From assembly GCA_024244665.1 (NCBI GenBank), contig JAAEOI010000028.1, positions 1 through 7,786 of the forward strand: 7,786 bases of DNA. The letters are read 5' to 3'. Positions 1 through 6,211 of this stretch are shown piece after piece. Under the pieces are notes generated by a model that worked only from the letters and a program-made list of their open reading frames with translations, had not been told where the DNA came from and ran no database searches. The stretch's first letter is position 1; each line of letters opens with the position of its first letter. Source of the stretch: Bacteroidota bacterium (GTDB lineage: Bacteria > Bacteroidota > Bacteroidia > Bacteroidales > GCA-2748055). The position numbers and the translations under genes were made by a program.

Positions 1-1
1 A

Positions 2-340
2 ATCAATATTCTCAATGCCATTGGCCTTCCGCTGATCCTGGGGATGGGAATTGATACCGGGGTTCATGTAATTCATCGATACAGAATCGAAGGACCGGGG
101 AAGGTGAAAACTGTGTTCTCTACCACCGGCAAGGCCGTACTCATATCCTCTGTTACCAGTTTCCTTGCTTTTGGCTCATTGGGTTTTGCACTGTATCGCG
201 GACTTGCTAGTCTGGGTGTTACACTGGCCATTGGTATTGCAGCTTGCTGGATCGCAACTGTGACCATTCTTCCGGCCATCATGTCATTGATGGATGATAA
301 AAAAATAGATAAAAAAACAGACCTGAACAAAAACATATAA
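2..340 (+). CDS. MMPL/RND-type inner-membrane transporter, C-terminal end (5' partial)
   Basis: The frame is open from base 2 to the TAA at 338-340, giving the last 112 residues of a protein whose N-terminus lies outside the window. An in-frame ATG at 44 is internal, because the membrane helix begins before it. Three hydrophobic segments are visible. The first contains GMGIDTGVHVIHR, the Gly-x-Gly-x-Asp-x-x-x-His pattern typical of the helix in MMPL/RND proteins that carries the proton-relay Asp. Two more helices follow (about VLISSVTSFLAFGSLGFAL and LASLGVTLAIGIAACWIA), and the protein closes with a short Lys/Asp-rich cytoplasmic tail. RND/MMPL proteins are proton-driven exporters of lipids, drugs or other hydrophobic molecules from the inner membrane or periplasm. 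The LolA-like and barrel genes directly downstream suggest a lipid-type cargo, but the substrate cannot be read from this fragment. Confidence 0.9.
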   Translation: MNILNAIGLPLILGMGIDTGVHVIHRYRIEGPGKVKTVFSTTGKAVLISSVTSFLAFGSLGFALYRGLASLGVTLAIGIAACWIATVTILPAIMSLMDDKKIDKKTDLNKNI

Positions 341-342
341 TA

Positions 343-1089
343 ATGAAAAAGCTCATTCTTTTTACAATAAGCACACTGTTCTCATCCCTGATCTTTGCAC
401 AAGATTTAACTGTGGACCAGATTCTTGACAAGGTGAAGGATAATGAAAGAATTAAATCATCTGTAAGCAAGGGTAGTCAGGTGATTACCACCAGTAATGG
501 CAAACAGCGAACCCTTGAAATGACAAGTTATTCGAAAGATTTTAGTGAATCTCAATTAAGCATTTATACCGCACCGGCCAGGGTTGCAGGCGATAAGATC
601 CTGATGCTGAATAATGGGGATGATATCTGGTTCTATACTCCAAAAACTGACCGCGTAAGACATATTGCCAGTTCCGCAAAAAAGCAAAAGGTCCAGGGGA
701 GCGATTTCTCCTATGAAGACATGGAATTATGGGATTACAGGTCTGACTTCAGTAGTAAACTGGAGGGGAGCGAGAAGATAAATGGGGTAAGCTGTTATAA
801 AATTGAAATGGTACCCACCGAATCAGGACCTCACTATTCCAAAATGATTGCATGGGTTGACAAGGACAAATTTGTGCCTTTGCAATATGACTACTATGAA
901 GATGGAGAAGCCATAAAAAGACTCTCACTCGAAAATATGAAGCTTATCGAAAATCATTGGCTACCCATGAAGTTTACTATGAAAAGTTTGGTGGGTTCGG
1001 GATTTACTACCATTGAAAGTACCCAAATGAAGGTCAATGTTGAGCTGGAAGACAATATGTTTACCACAAATTATTTGAAACAGAAATGA
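343..1089 (+). CDS. Periplasmic LolA-like outer-membrane lipoprotein-sorting family protein
   Basis: This is a 248-residue protein with a signal peptide (residues 1-20, ending LIFAQ), so it is probably periplasmic. The body resembles the LolA-like 'outer membrane lipoprotein-sorting protein' family. It has a strand-rich layout, a DDIWFYTP motif near 93-100, the family's characteristic GSDFSYEDM at 119-127, and a late IAWVDKDKFVPLQYDYY segment. LolA relatives form a half-open barrel that shields a lipid chain crossing the periplasm. This clade usually sits beside MMPL/RND transporters rather than with lolB or lolCDE, so it is better seen as a carrier for the neighbouring transporter than as true LolA. 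The start ATG lies two bases after the upstream stop and no clear ribosome-binding site is visible, which suggests translational coupling. Its stop overlaps the next start as ATGA. Family confidence is high; the cargo is unknown. Confidence 0.85.
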   Translation: MKKLILFTISTLFSSLIFAQDLTVDQILDKVKDNERIKSSVSKGSQVITTSNGKQRTLEMTSYSKDFSESQLSIYTAPARVAGDKILMLNNGDDIWFYTPKTDRVRHIASSAKKQKVQGSDFSYEDMELWDYRSDFSSKLEGSEKINGVSCYKIEMVPTESGPHYSKMIAWVDKDKFVPLQYDYYEDGEAIKRLSLENMKLIENHWLPMKFTMKSLVGSGFTTIESTQMKVNVELEDNMFTTNYLKQK

Positions 1090-2300
1090 AAGTAATTACC
1101 TCCTTCATCCTGTTGATGCTCCTGGGTGCACAACTTTTGCATGCACAAAGGGACAGCTCATTTGTAGATAACCTGAAGCTATCGGGATATTATGAAAATG
1201 CATTTCAGATCCTTGACAAAAACGGGATATTACTACAGGATTATAATAAGTTGCGACTTAATTTGGATGCGAAAGTTGATAATAATTTTTCATTCAGCTC
1301 CAACGTGATTTTCACCACTTTTCACGGGGCAACCACCATAAGTGTCCTGGACTATCTGCCCACTGAGTTAGTCAATGATTATCTTTCTGCCATAGGTCAG
1401 CCAATAGAGGCTGTTGCCCCATTGTTTGATGTCAATTTTGAGAACCAGATTTTTCTGGATAATGTGTATGCTTCCTATTATTCCAAACGATTTAATTTGC
1501 GGATTGGAAGACAGCAATTATCATGGGGAAGCGGGTATACCTGGAATCCCACAAATGTATTCCATATTAAGAATCCCCTGGATCCGACCTACGAATTGAC
1601 CGGAGTGAATGCAATGAAGGCAGAACTGCTCTTTGGGCGTGAAGGGGTACTTACCGGTATTTATGGGGTCAGCGACAATTTTAAGAATTCGACCTATGCG
1701 GTAAAATTGAAAAATTACTTTTGGGGTTTCGATGTAAGCGTTTCCTATGTCTATTATGAATATTTTAACCAGGATTTGTATCTCTTTAGTGAGGATACGG
1801 AGAATCGTCAGCTTGCTGGACTGGATTTCTCAGGATCAATTTTTGGTGCCGGATTCTGGAGTGAACTGACATACAATTTCAAAACTGAAGATAGCGGTGG
1901 GGAAAATTACGCCAGAGCTGTTGTCGGGATGGACTATACATTGAACAATAGCCTCTATTTTATGACCGAGTATTATTACAATGAAAAGGGGAAAGATGAT
2001 TATTCCGAGTATAATATGAATGATTGGATGTGGTCATTTGGGCAATATGCTGAGAACCTGGGACAACACTACCTGAGTATTGGGCAGGGATTTCCGCCCA
2101 TTGGGAATAATCTGAGCTGGATGAATTTTGTGATGTTCAATCTAAGCGATAAAAGTGGGATCGTGTATCCATGGCTAAACCTCTCCCTTGGAGACAACAC
2201 GGAAATGGCTATTACTGCATATATTCCTTTTGGCGATAAACAGTCAGAATTCGGCGGTTTTGGTTATGGTGGCCTGGTACGTCTGAGAATACATTTTTAA
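1086..2300 (+). CDS. Outer-membrane beta-barrel protein (DUF1302/porin-like)
   Basis: This is a 404-residue protein with an N-terminal signal peptide (residues 1-21, ending LLHAQ) and a C-terminal Phe preceded by alternating hydrophobic residues (LVRLRIHF), the signature of a Bam-inserted outer-membrane barrel. Tyr/Trp/Phe-rich alternating strands run throughout. The block LRIGRQQLSWGSGYTWNPT (138-156), followed by NPLDPTYELTGVNAMKAE, matches the 'GRQ..aWG.g..wNP.d' pattern known in DUF1302-like and related porin families that accompany RND transporters. The start is fixed by the ATGA overlap at 1086-1089, so it is probably co-translated with the LolA-like gene. Inferred role: the outer-membrane exit or acceptor of the three-gene export path. 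The exact family was assigned by motif memory; an alginate-export-like porin is an alternative. Confidence 0.8.
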   Translation: MKVITSFILLMLLGAQLLHAQRDSSFVDNLKLSGYYENAFQILDKNGILLQDYNKLRLNLDAKVDNNFSFSSNVIFTTFHGATTISVLDYLPTELVNDYLSAIGQPIEAVAPLFDVNFENQIFLDNVYASYYSKRFNLRIGRQQLSWGSGYTWNPTNVFHIKNPLDPTYELTGVNAMKAELLFGREGVLTGIYGVSDNFKNSTYAVKLKNYFWGFDVSVSYVYYEYFNQDLYLFSEDTENRQLAGLDFSGSIFGAGFWSELTYNFKTEDSGGENYARAVVGMDYTLNNSLYFMTEYYYNEKGKDDYSEYNMNDWMWSFGQYAENLGQHYLSIGQGFPPIGNNLSWMNFVMFNLSDKSGIVYPWLNLSLGDNTEMAITAYIPFGDKQSEFGGFGYGGLVRLRIHF

Positions 2301-2485
2301 AATGCTCTTTTCGGAAACAGGTGCTCACATTTGACTAATTTACCTTTCTGAGAGTTTAAAAAAGTGTATCCTTTTTCTAAAATACCCATATATTTTTGAA
2401 CTGTAACTTTATTAATTCCAACGAGTTGAGATAATTCCTCATAATTAATTTCACTTCCCATTTGTAAAAGGGTATTTATGATTGA
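2297..2485 (-). pseudogene. Remnant of a DUF4143-type AAA ATPase (C-terminal helix-turn-helix part)
   Basis: The minus strand reads INTLLQMGSEINYEEL, then SQLVGINKVTVQKYMGILEKGY. This is the helix-turn-helix segment of DUF4143 ATPases, whose usual form is '...LA.qiGsEvsYneLa.lvgi.k.TV.kYi.lLEk.yvif.L.sfsrN'. In-frame TAG at 2486-2488 cuts it off on the upstream side. Downstream, after LEKGY, the normal FKL.sFSRN continuation is lost and the frame drifts to a stop at 2297-2299. A single-base shift there restores a KLSER-like reading, suggesting a frameshift. No Walker A ATPase part is present nearby, so this is roughly 60 codons of a protein that normally has close to 400. It is AT-rich compared with the operon to its right. 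DUF4143 ATPases are commonly mobile or accessory genes, so this looks like leftover material from a decayed accessory gene. Confidence 0.6.
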
Positions 2486-2550
2486 CTATTGGCTCAATCT
2501 ACTAAGGCTCCTGATTTGGAGGTATTTAGGTAGAAGGGGCTTTGAATCCC

Positions 2551-2591
2551 GCTCGCGCATTCCCCGAAGTTCTACTTCGGGGTAAGCGAGC
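2551..2591. repeat. REP-like hairpin 1 of a pair
   Basis: The core is a perfect 9-base stem, CCCCGAAGT (2562-2570) and ACTTCGGGG (2574-2582), with loop TCT. A second outer stem, GCTCGC (2551-2556) with GCGAGC (2586-2591), extends it across an internal loop. There is no T-run on either strand after the stem, so it is unlikely to be a terminator. It shares stem length, loop and consensus with the hairpin at 2615-2648. The GTAG at 2530-2533 recalls the tetranucleotide found 5' of REP hairpins handled by RAYT (IS200-like) transposases, but a four-base match is weak evidence. Confidence 0.7.
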
Positions 2592-2614
2592 TCCAATAAA
2601 ATATTATATGGATC

Positions 2615-2648
2615 GAAGATTCCTCGGAGCTCTGCTCCGAGGTTCTTC
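2615..2648. repeat. REP-like hairpin 2 of a pair
   Basis: The core is a perfect 9-base stem, CCTCGGAGC (2622-2630) and GCTCCGAGG (2634-2642), with loop TCT. An outer stem GAAGA (2615-2619) with TCTTC (2644-2648) lies beyond a small internal loop. It has the same 9-3-9 architecture and the same loop as hairpin 1, 39 bases away between cores. The remaining bases to 2716 show no gene or motif that I recognise. Confidence 0.7.
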
Positions 2649-2716
2649 AATATGCTGCCGCTGCCACCATGCTGCAAAACGGAAGACCCTTTGTAGAAGA
2701 TGAACTTAAGTAGATG

Positions 2717-2932
2717 CTATTTGAGTGCCTCCTTCGAATGTTCGTTCCACGAATAGCAGAATACCACCAGGGTAGCACACTCCCCGAGGTGTTTTTTTAA
2801 GATGTCAAAAGTCTGTTTGATCCTCTCTTCTATGTCTCCGGCTGGGATTCTGGTGATGTTATTCTTATAAGCAAATTCCAGGATGAAGAAGGACATCAGG
2901 CGCCAGTTCAGCTGCAATTCAATCTGATCCAA
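2717..2932 (-). CDS. Small unrecognised ORF downstream of the DUF4037 gene (possible gene remnant)
   Basis: This frame ends at TAG 2717-2719 and encodes about 71 residues from a TTG at 2932. The frame stays open further upstream to a TGA at 3032-3034, overlapping the end of the DUF4037 gene, and the extra residues (for example SYGFGRFYCGRLDQIELQLN) look as protein-like as the rest. There is no upstream ATG; the first in-frame ATG lies about 14 codons into the 71-residue reading. Neither the TTG nor that ATG has a visible ribosome-binding site. The predicted product mixes a hydrophobic/aromatic N-terminal part (LMSFFILEFAY) with an amphipathic charged helix (DIEERIKQTFDILKKHLG). I do not recognise the family. 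It could be the 3' tail of a lost gene fused to this site by deletion, or a small gene coupled to the operon. The real 5' end is uncertain. Confidence 0.35.
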   Translation of the reverse strand: MDQIELQLNWRLMSFFILEFAYKNNITRIPAGDIEERIKQTFDILKKHLGECATLVVFCYSWNEHSKEALK

Positions 2933-2984
2933 GCGACCGCAGTAAAAACGTCCGAATCCATAGCTTGCAATGGTCTTTTTAAGA

Positions 2985-4052
2985 TTACTCTGCCGGGTCC
3001 AGGTGAAGCAGCCCCAGCCACTCTTCCTGGCTCAGGCCGTTTACATATCCGCTGATAAATTCCTCCAGGAATTTCTGATCCCAAAGCGGGGTGTGCTGCT
3101 TTATTTCCTTTGGAACCGACTTGATCAATTCCTGGTACGAACGTTCCAGTATGCGCAATCCGGAGGTGGGATGCGATTTATAGGGTGGATGCGGAGTGAC
3201 AAGCCCCAGCTCGATCATGTAGGCATCCAGCATGGTGTGCAGTTCTTCACAGATCTCGGTGCGTCGCTCCCAACTTGTGTCAAATTTAGTTGCCTCATCG
3301 AAGAGGGGCAACATGTCCGGTGCCAGCTTCGGTAGTCGGGCAAAGGTTGCATAGAGCCATTTATCATAGGGGTAATAAGTCCGGTTCAGCATGCAGGCTA
3401 TCTCCATGGTCATCTTCAGTGTACGGCCAAAGGCTGTAAAATAGAACACCGTATTATTTCTCAATGCCGCACGTTTCATGGCATACAGGGCCATACCGCT
3501 GGCGTAACGACACCAGTGTGCAATCCTGCGTCGCCAGACCTCATCGGGATAATAGTTGTTGATGTAGTCACGTATCCTGGTGAATTCGCCCTTTTCATCA
3601 TGCCAGATCTCACCGTTGACCACATGTGCAAAATCCTCTTCAGGAATGTCGAGCCAATCGGCAAAGGTTTCAGGTAATTCTTTGCGCCCGATTGCCCGGG
3701 TCAGGAAGGACCCGATGCTTTCCGGCTCCAGGCCGGCTCCTCCAAGGAGACCGCCTACCACTGCAAAACCCTCAAAACGGGTGGGGAAATCCTGGGTTGT
3801 CCGCTGCCAGACTTCCTGATCCACCGAGTCGACATAATCGTCCGGCAACAGGACCATGACACGTGGTCCCCAGTGGTGGTCGCGACTGTACTTGTCATCG
3901 AATCCAAAACATTCACTTCCCTGGCCGACCAACCCGCAGGCTGCTTCCTTTAATATTTCCGGACAGTGCTTTTCCATGGCCGGCCTGGCAACCTGCTCGA
4001 AGAATCGTCTGGCGAGGGTTAGGCCTTGTACATCATCATGCTGTTCTTCCAT
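2985..4052 (-). CDS. DUF4037 domain protein with nucleotidyltransferase-like motif
   Basis: This is a 355-residue soluble protein with no signal peptide. The N-terminal part carries VGQGSECFGFDD (42-53) followed by SRDHHWGPRVMV (56-67). That is the hallmark of DUF4037 and resembles the Gly-Ser...Asp-x-Asp layout of the nucleotidyltransferase fold, here with Asp58-His-His-Trp-Gly-Pro-Arg. The C-terminal half is helical and rich in Trp/Tyr/Arg (for example WRRRIAHWCRYASGMALYAMKRA near 173-195), as usual for the family, and the length is typical. The ATG start is supported by AAAGAGA six bases upstream on the minus strand. It lies 15 bases after the stop of the second URO-D-like gene, so the three genes are probably one transcript. 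DUF4037 members have no settled reaction. The operon suggests a nucleotidyl transfer or regulatory step tied to the URO-D-like proteins, which is inference. Confidence 0.85.
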   Translation of the reverse strand: MEEQHDDVQGLTLARRFFEQVARPAMEKHCPEILKEAACGLVGQGSECFGFDDKYSRDHHWGPRVMVLLPDDYVDSVDQEVWQRTTQDFPTRFEGFAVVGGLLGGAGLEPESIGSFLTRAIGRKELPETFADWLDIPEEDFAHVVNGEIWHDEKGEFTRIRDYINNYYPDEVWRRRIAHWCRYASGMALYAMKRAALRNNTVFYFTAFGRTLKMTMEIACMLNRTYYPYDKWLYATFARLPKLAPDMLPLFDEATKFDTSWERRTEICEELHTMLDAYMIELGLVTPHPPYKSHPTSGLRILERSYQELIKSVPKEIKQHTPLWDQKFLEEFISGYVNGLSQEEWLGLLHLDPAE

Positions 4053-4067
4053 AATTAATCTCTTTTG

Positions 4068-5135
4068 CTATTGATAAATTCCATATTTATTTCCGCATTC
4101 ATACATGGCGAGGACGTTATCCTTTGGGGAATTGTCCTGAAGCGCATGAGTTGGAGCAAAGCAATATCCGCCACCCGGCATCATAATATCGAGCGTCTCC
4201 CGGCAATTGTCAATGACTTCCTGAACAGATCCAAATGCCACAGGGCCAGCGGTACTGATGCAGCCGTGAAAGGCCAGGCGGTCTCCAAAGTTTTTCTTCA
4301 GATAAGCGGGTGCCATGTCCTTTGCCTCTGGTTGAAGTGTATCCACCACATCGATGCCCATCTCAATAAAATCGGGGTACACCCAGGAGCTGGAGCCACA
4401 GCAGTGGATCATCACAGGCAGGTCGTAGGCCTTGGCCAGATCAATGTACTTCTGGTTGATGGGCCTGATATTCCTGCGGTAGGTGTCCGGGTCCATTATA
4501 GGAGCATTCTGGGTCCCCAGGTCCTCACCGATCCACATAAAATCGAATCCGCCCTTCGCAGCTTCGATGGTCCTGCGGGTGATCTCCAGGTTGATTTCCG
4601 TCCGCCGCTTCATGATAAGCAATCCCGCCGGATCGTCGGTGACCAGGTCCATAAAGATCTGCTCCATACTGCGCAGGTAGCCGCTGCTGTTAATGGCGTC
4701 GCATAGACCCGCACCACCGATGTGAACCGCATAGTGTCCTTGCTTCTTGCATTCCCGGGCAATCTGATTGTAGTCGAAATCGTCCGGGGAAGGCATGGGC
4801 CAGTTGGCCACGGCTTCTTCATCTGCTTCCCGCAGCGGGAATTCGCAAAAGTCCCAGTACCCTCCACTTCCATGTTCAATCCAGCGCCTGTGCACCCCGT
4901 AATTATCTACCATGTGGTCCCCGACATCTTCATGGAGCTTCGGTCCGGTATAGGGAGCCCTTACCTCGCGAAAATCAATGCCCAGTGCACGACGAAGGCC
5001 CTCATCATCATCGGACTTTAATCCAAAATGGCTTTTGAGCCGGGCATCGATCCCCGGATTTGTAAGATAATTTACGGGTACCCGGTCGGCCTCCTGTCGG
5101 GCAAAGGTGGTCAGTACTCGTTCCTTTGGGATCAT
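4068..5135 (-). CDS. URO-D superfamily protein, methyltransferase-like (zinc ligands present)
   Basis: This is a 355-residue cytoplasmic TIM-barrel protein of the uroporphyrinogen decarboxylase/cobalamin-dependent methyltransferase superfamily. Visible features are the N-terminal KERVLTTFARQEADRVPV motif, MWIGEDLGTQNAPIMDP in mid-barrel, VMIHCCGSS with His244-Cys245-Cys246, and GGGYCFAPTHALQDN with Cys325 (numbered from this start). His-x-Cys...Cys is the zinc site that activates thiols in MtaA/MtbA/CmuA-type methyltransferases, so methyl transfer to or from a corrinoid or thiol is more likely than haem-pathway decarboxylation. I chose the ATG at 5133-5135 because it overlaps the upstream TGA as ATGA. 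A TTG four codons earlier (5145-5147) could give a 16-base overlap instead. No corrinoid-binding protein or activator is visible in the window. Substrate unknown; many paralogues of this family occur in Bacteroidota and Planctomycetota. Confidence 0.85.
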   Translation of the reverse strand: MIPKERVLTTFARQEADRVPVNYLTNPGIDARLKSHFGLKSDDDEGLRRALGIDFREVRAPYTGPKLHEDVGDHMVDNYGVHRRWIEHGSGGYWDFCEFPLREADEEAVANWPMPSPDDFDYNQIARECKKQGHYAVHIGGAGLCDAINSSGYLRSMEQIFMDLVTDDPAGLLIMKRRTEINLEITRRTIEAAKGGFDFMWIGEDLGTQNAPIMDPDTYRRNIRPINQKYIDLAKAYDLPVMIHCCGSSSWVYPDFIEMGIDVVDTLQPEAKDMAPAYLKKNFGDRLAFHGCISTAGPVAFGSVQEVIDNCRETLDIMMPGGGYCFAPTHALQDNSPKDNVLAMYECGNKYGIYQ

Positions 5136-6139
5136 ATTTTTCTGCAATATTCATTTAACAAGGACGCATAAAGCTTATAATTTTCCAGGGAAACATCCGG
5201 CGGAGTCTGGTGATCAACTGAGGGTATATACCCGCCCGAGCGCATGACCGGCAGGATGTATTCAAATTCCTCTCTCATGGCATCCTCCCCCCGATGAATG
5301 GTCCGTTTATCGAATCCTCCTATCATCTTAAAATTGGGATGCTCCTCGCGGATCTTTGCAATATCAGTGCCTGCCTGACGTTCCATGGGACTGGTACCCT
5401 CTATGCCATCCTTTTCCAACCAGGAGATCATGTCTCCCAGTTCGCCGTCGCAGTCGACCATGGGAATGCACCCGTGTTCTTTGAGAAAGGGCAGGATTTT
5501 GGCATAGTAGGGGGAAATAAACTCATGGTAGAGTTCGGGAGAAAGCATGGGCCCGGCCTTGTAGGACATATCCTCGGCAAAGATGACTATATCCGGTACA
5601 ATGACCTTGAATAACTCCTGCAGCATGTTCAGGTTGTATGCGGCAAGATCCGTGTTTATCAGGTGCAGAAATTCCGGCTGCTCGTAAAAAGAATAAAGGT
5701 GTTTTTCGATCCCCATAACCTCCCTGGGGAACCAAAAGAAGCCGTCGATCTGCAGCCACAGAAACACATCTCCATGCTTCCGCTCTTCCGCAAAACCTTG
5801 CAGTATTTTTTCGTTATAATAGGGCGGATTGCTGAAATGCGGCTTTGCGAGAAGTGGTTTAACCAGTTTGTTGTATTCATCCACGTTATCCGCCATGCCT
5901 TCCTGCCGTATCCTTCCCGGCCGGGGGCTGAAGTCCCACCGTGGACATATCCACCACCAGCGGTGCATATCCAGCCCGAACCAGCGACCTATTTCATAGT
6001 GACCTGTCAGATCACGTGGTAACCCCTCACCGTACCAGCGGTCGAGTGTCTGATCCCACCACGGGAAGGATTCAATGACCGGCAGTCTGTCCACCGGCTG
6101 AAAGTTCATGATGTTTTTAAATCGCTCTGCATTGTTCAT
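5132..6139 (-). CDS. URO-D superfamily protein lacking the zinc-site residues
   Basis: This is a 335-residue TIM-barrel protein of the uroporphyrinogen decarboxylase superfamily and the first gene of the minus-strand operon. It starts with the family's RFKNIMNFQPVDRLPVIE motif. It has an unusually Trp-rich N-terminal region (WW at 27-28 and WWW at 61-63), VIFAEDMSYKAGPMLSP in mid-barrel (Glu189-Asp190), KMIGGFDKRTIHRG near 271-283 and SGGYIPSVDHQTPPDVSLENY at the end. At the point where the downstream paralogue has His-Cys-Cys-Gly this protein has MVDCDGE (Asp229-Cys230-Asp231), and no Cys follows GGY; His310 is nearby. It therefore belongs to a non-zinc or differently liganded clade. AAGGA lies 10 bases upstream of the ATG on the minus strand, a good ribosome-binding site. 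Its TGA overlaps the next ATG, so the two proteins are probably made in step and may work together. Substrate unknown. Confidence 0.85.
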   Translation of the reverse strand: MNNAERFKNIMNFQPVDRLPVIESFPWWDQTLDRWYGEGLPRDLTGHYEIGRWFGLDMHRWWWICPRWDFSPRPGRIRQEGMADNVDEYNKLVKPLLAKPHFSNPPYYNEKILQGFAEERKHGDVFLWLQIDGFFWFPREVMGIEKHLYSFYEQPEFLHLINTDLAAYNLNMLQELFKVIVPDIVIFAEDMSYKAGPMLSPELYHEFISPYYAKILPFLKEHGCIPMVDCDGELGDMISWLEKDGIEGTSPMERQAGTDIAKIREEHPNFKMIGGFDKRTIHRGEDAMREEFEYILPVMRSGGYIPSVDHQTPPDVSLENYKLYASLLNEYCRKI

Positions 6140-6178
6140 AGACCGCGCATCCTTAAAATTAAACTATAAATATTTTCC

Positions 6179-6211
6179 CATTTGTCCAGGTGCAATTCAC
6201 AGGGACAAATG
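6179..6211. promoter_or_regulatory. Inverted repeat upstream of the URO-D operon (possible operator)
   Basis: CATTTGTCC (6179-6187) and GGACAAATG (6203-6211) are perfect 9-base inverted arms around a 15-base spacer, with arm centres 24 bases apart. The repeat sits 40-72 bases upstream of the first URO-D-like start, a sensible place for a dimeric regulator to bind near the promoter. On the minus strand the outer arm reads CACATTTG, one base from the Bacteroidota -7 consensus TAnnTTTG, but I found no well-spaced -33 partner. A hairpin in the leader RNA is the alternative reading. Confidence 0.5.

Noticed and set aside
2562..2642. Hairpins as rho-independent terminators for the convergent operons
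   Set aside because: Neither stem is followed by a T-run on either strand, and both carry REP-like paired design instead.
2486..2677. Minus-strand open frame of about 63 codons through the hairpins
   Set aside because: It is made largely of the two palindromes and has no ribosome-binding site; it is better explained as non-coding repeat DNA or the decayed upstream part of the DUF4143 remnant.
2970..3335. Plus-strand open frame of 121 codons
   Set aside because: It lies antisense to the DUF4037 gene, whose motifs and family length are clear; no recognisable product.
4065..4706. Plus-strand open frame of 213 codons
   Set aside because: It is antisense to the URO-D gene with the HCCG motif; long antisense frames are common opposite GC-rich genes, and no domain is visible.
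5663..6022. Plus-strand open frame of 119 codons
   Set aside because: Antisense shadow of the first URO-D-like gene, without a ribosome-binding site or recognisable motif.
4068..6139. hemE (true uroporphyrinogen decarboxylase)
   Set aside because: The pair is not next to haem genes, one member has methyltransferase zinc ligands, and neither N-terminus shows the usual HemE arginine-rich substrate motif.
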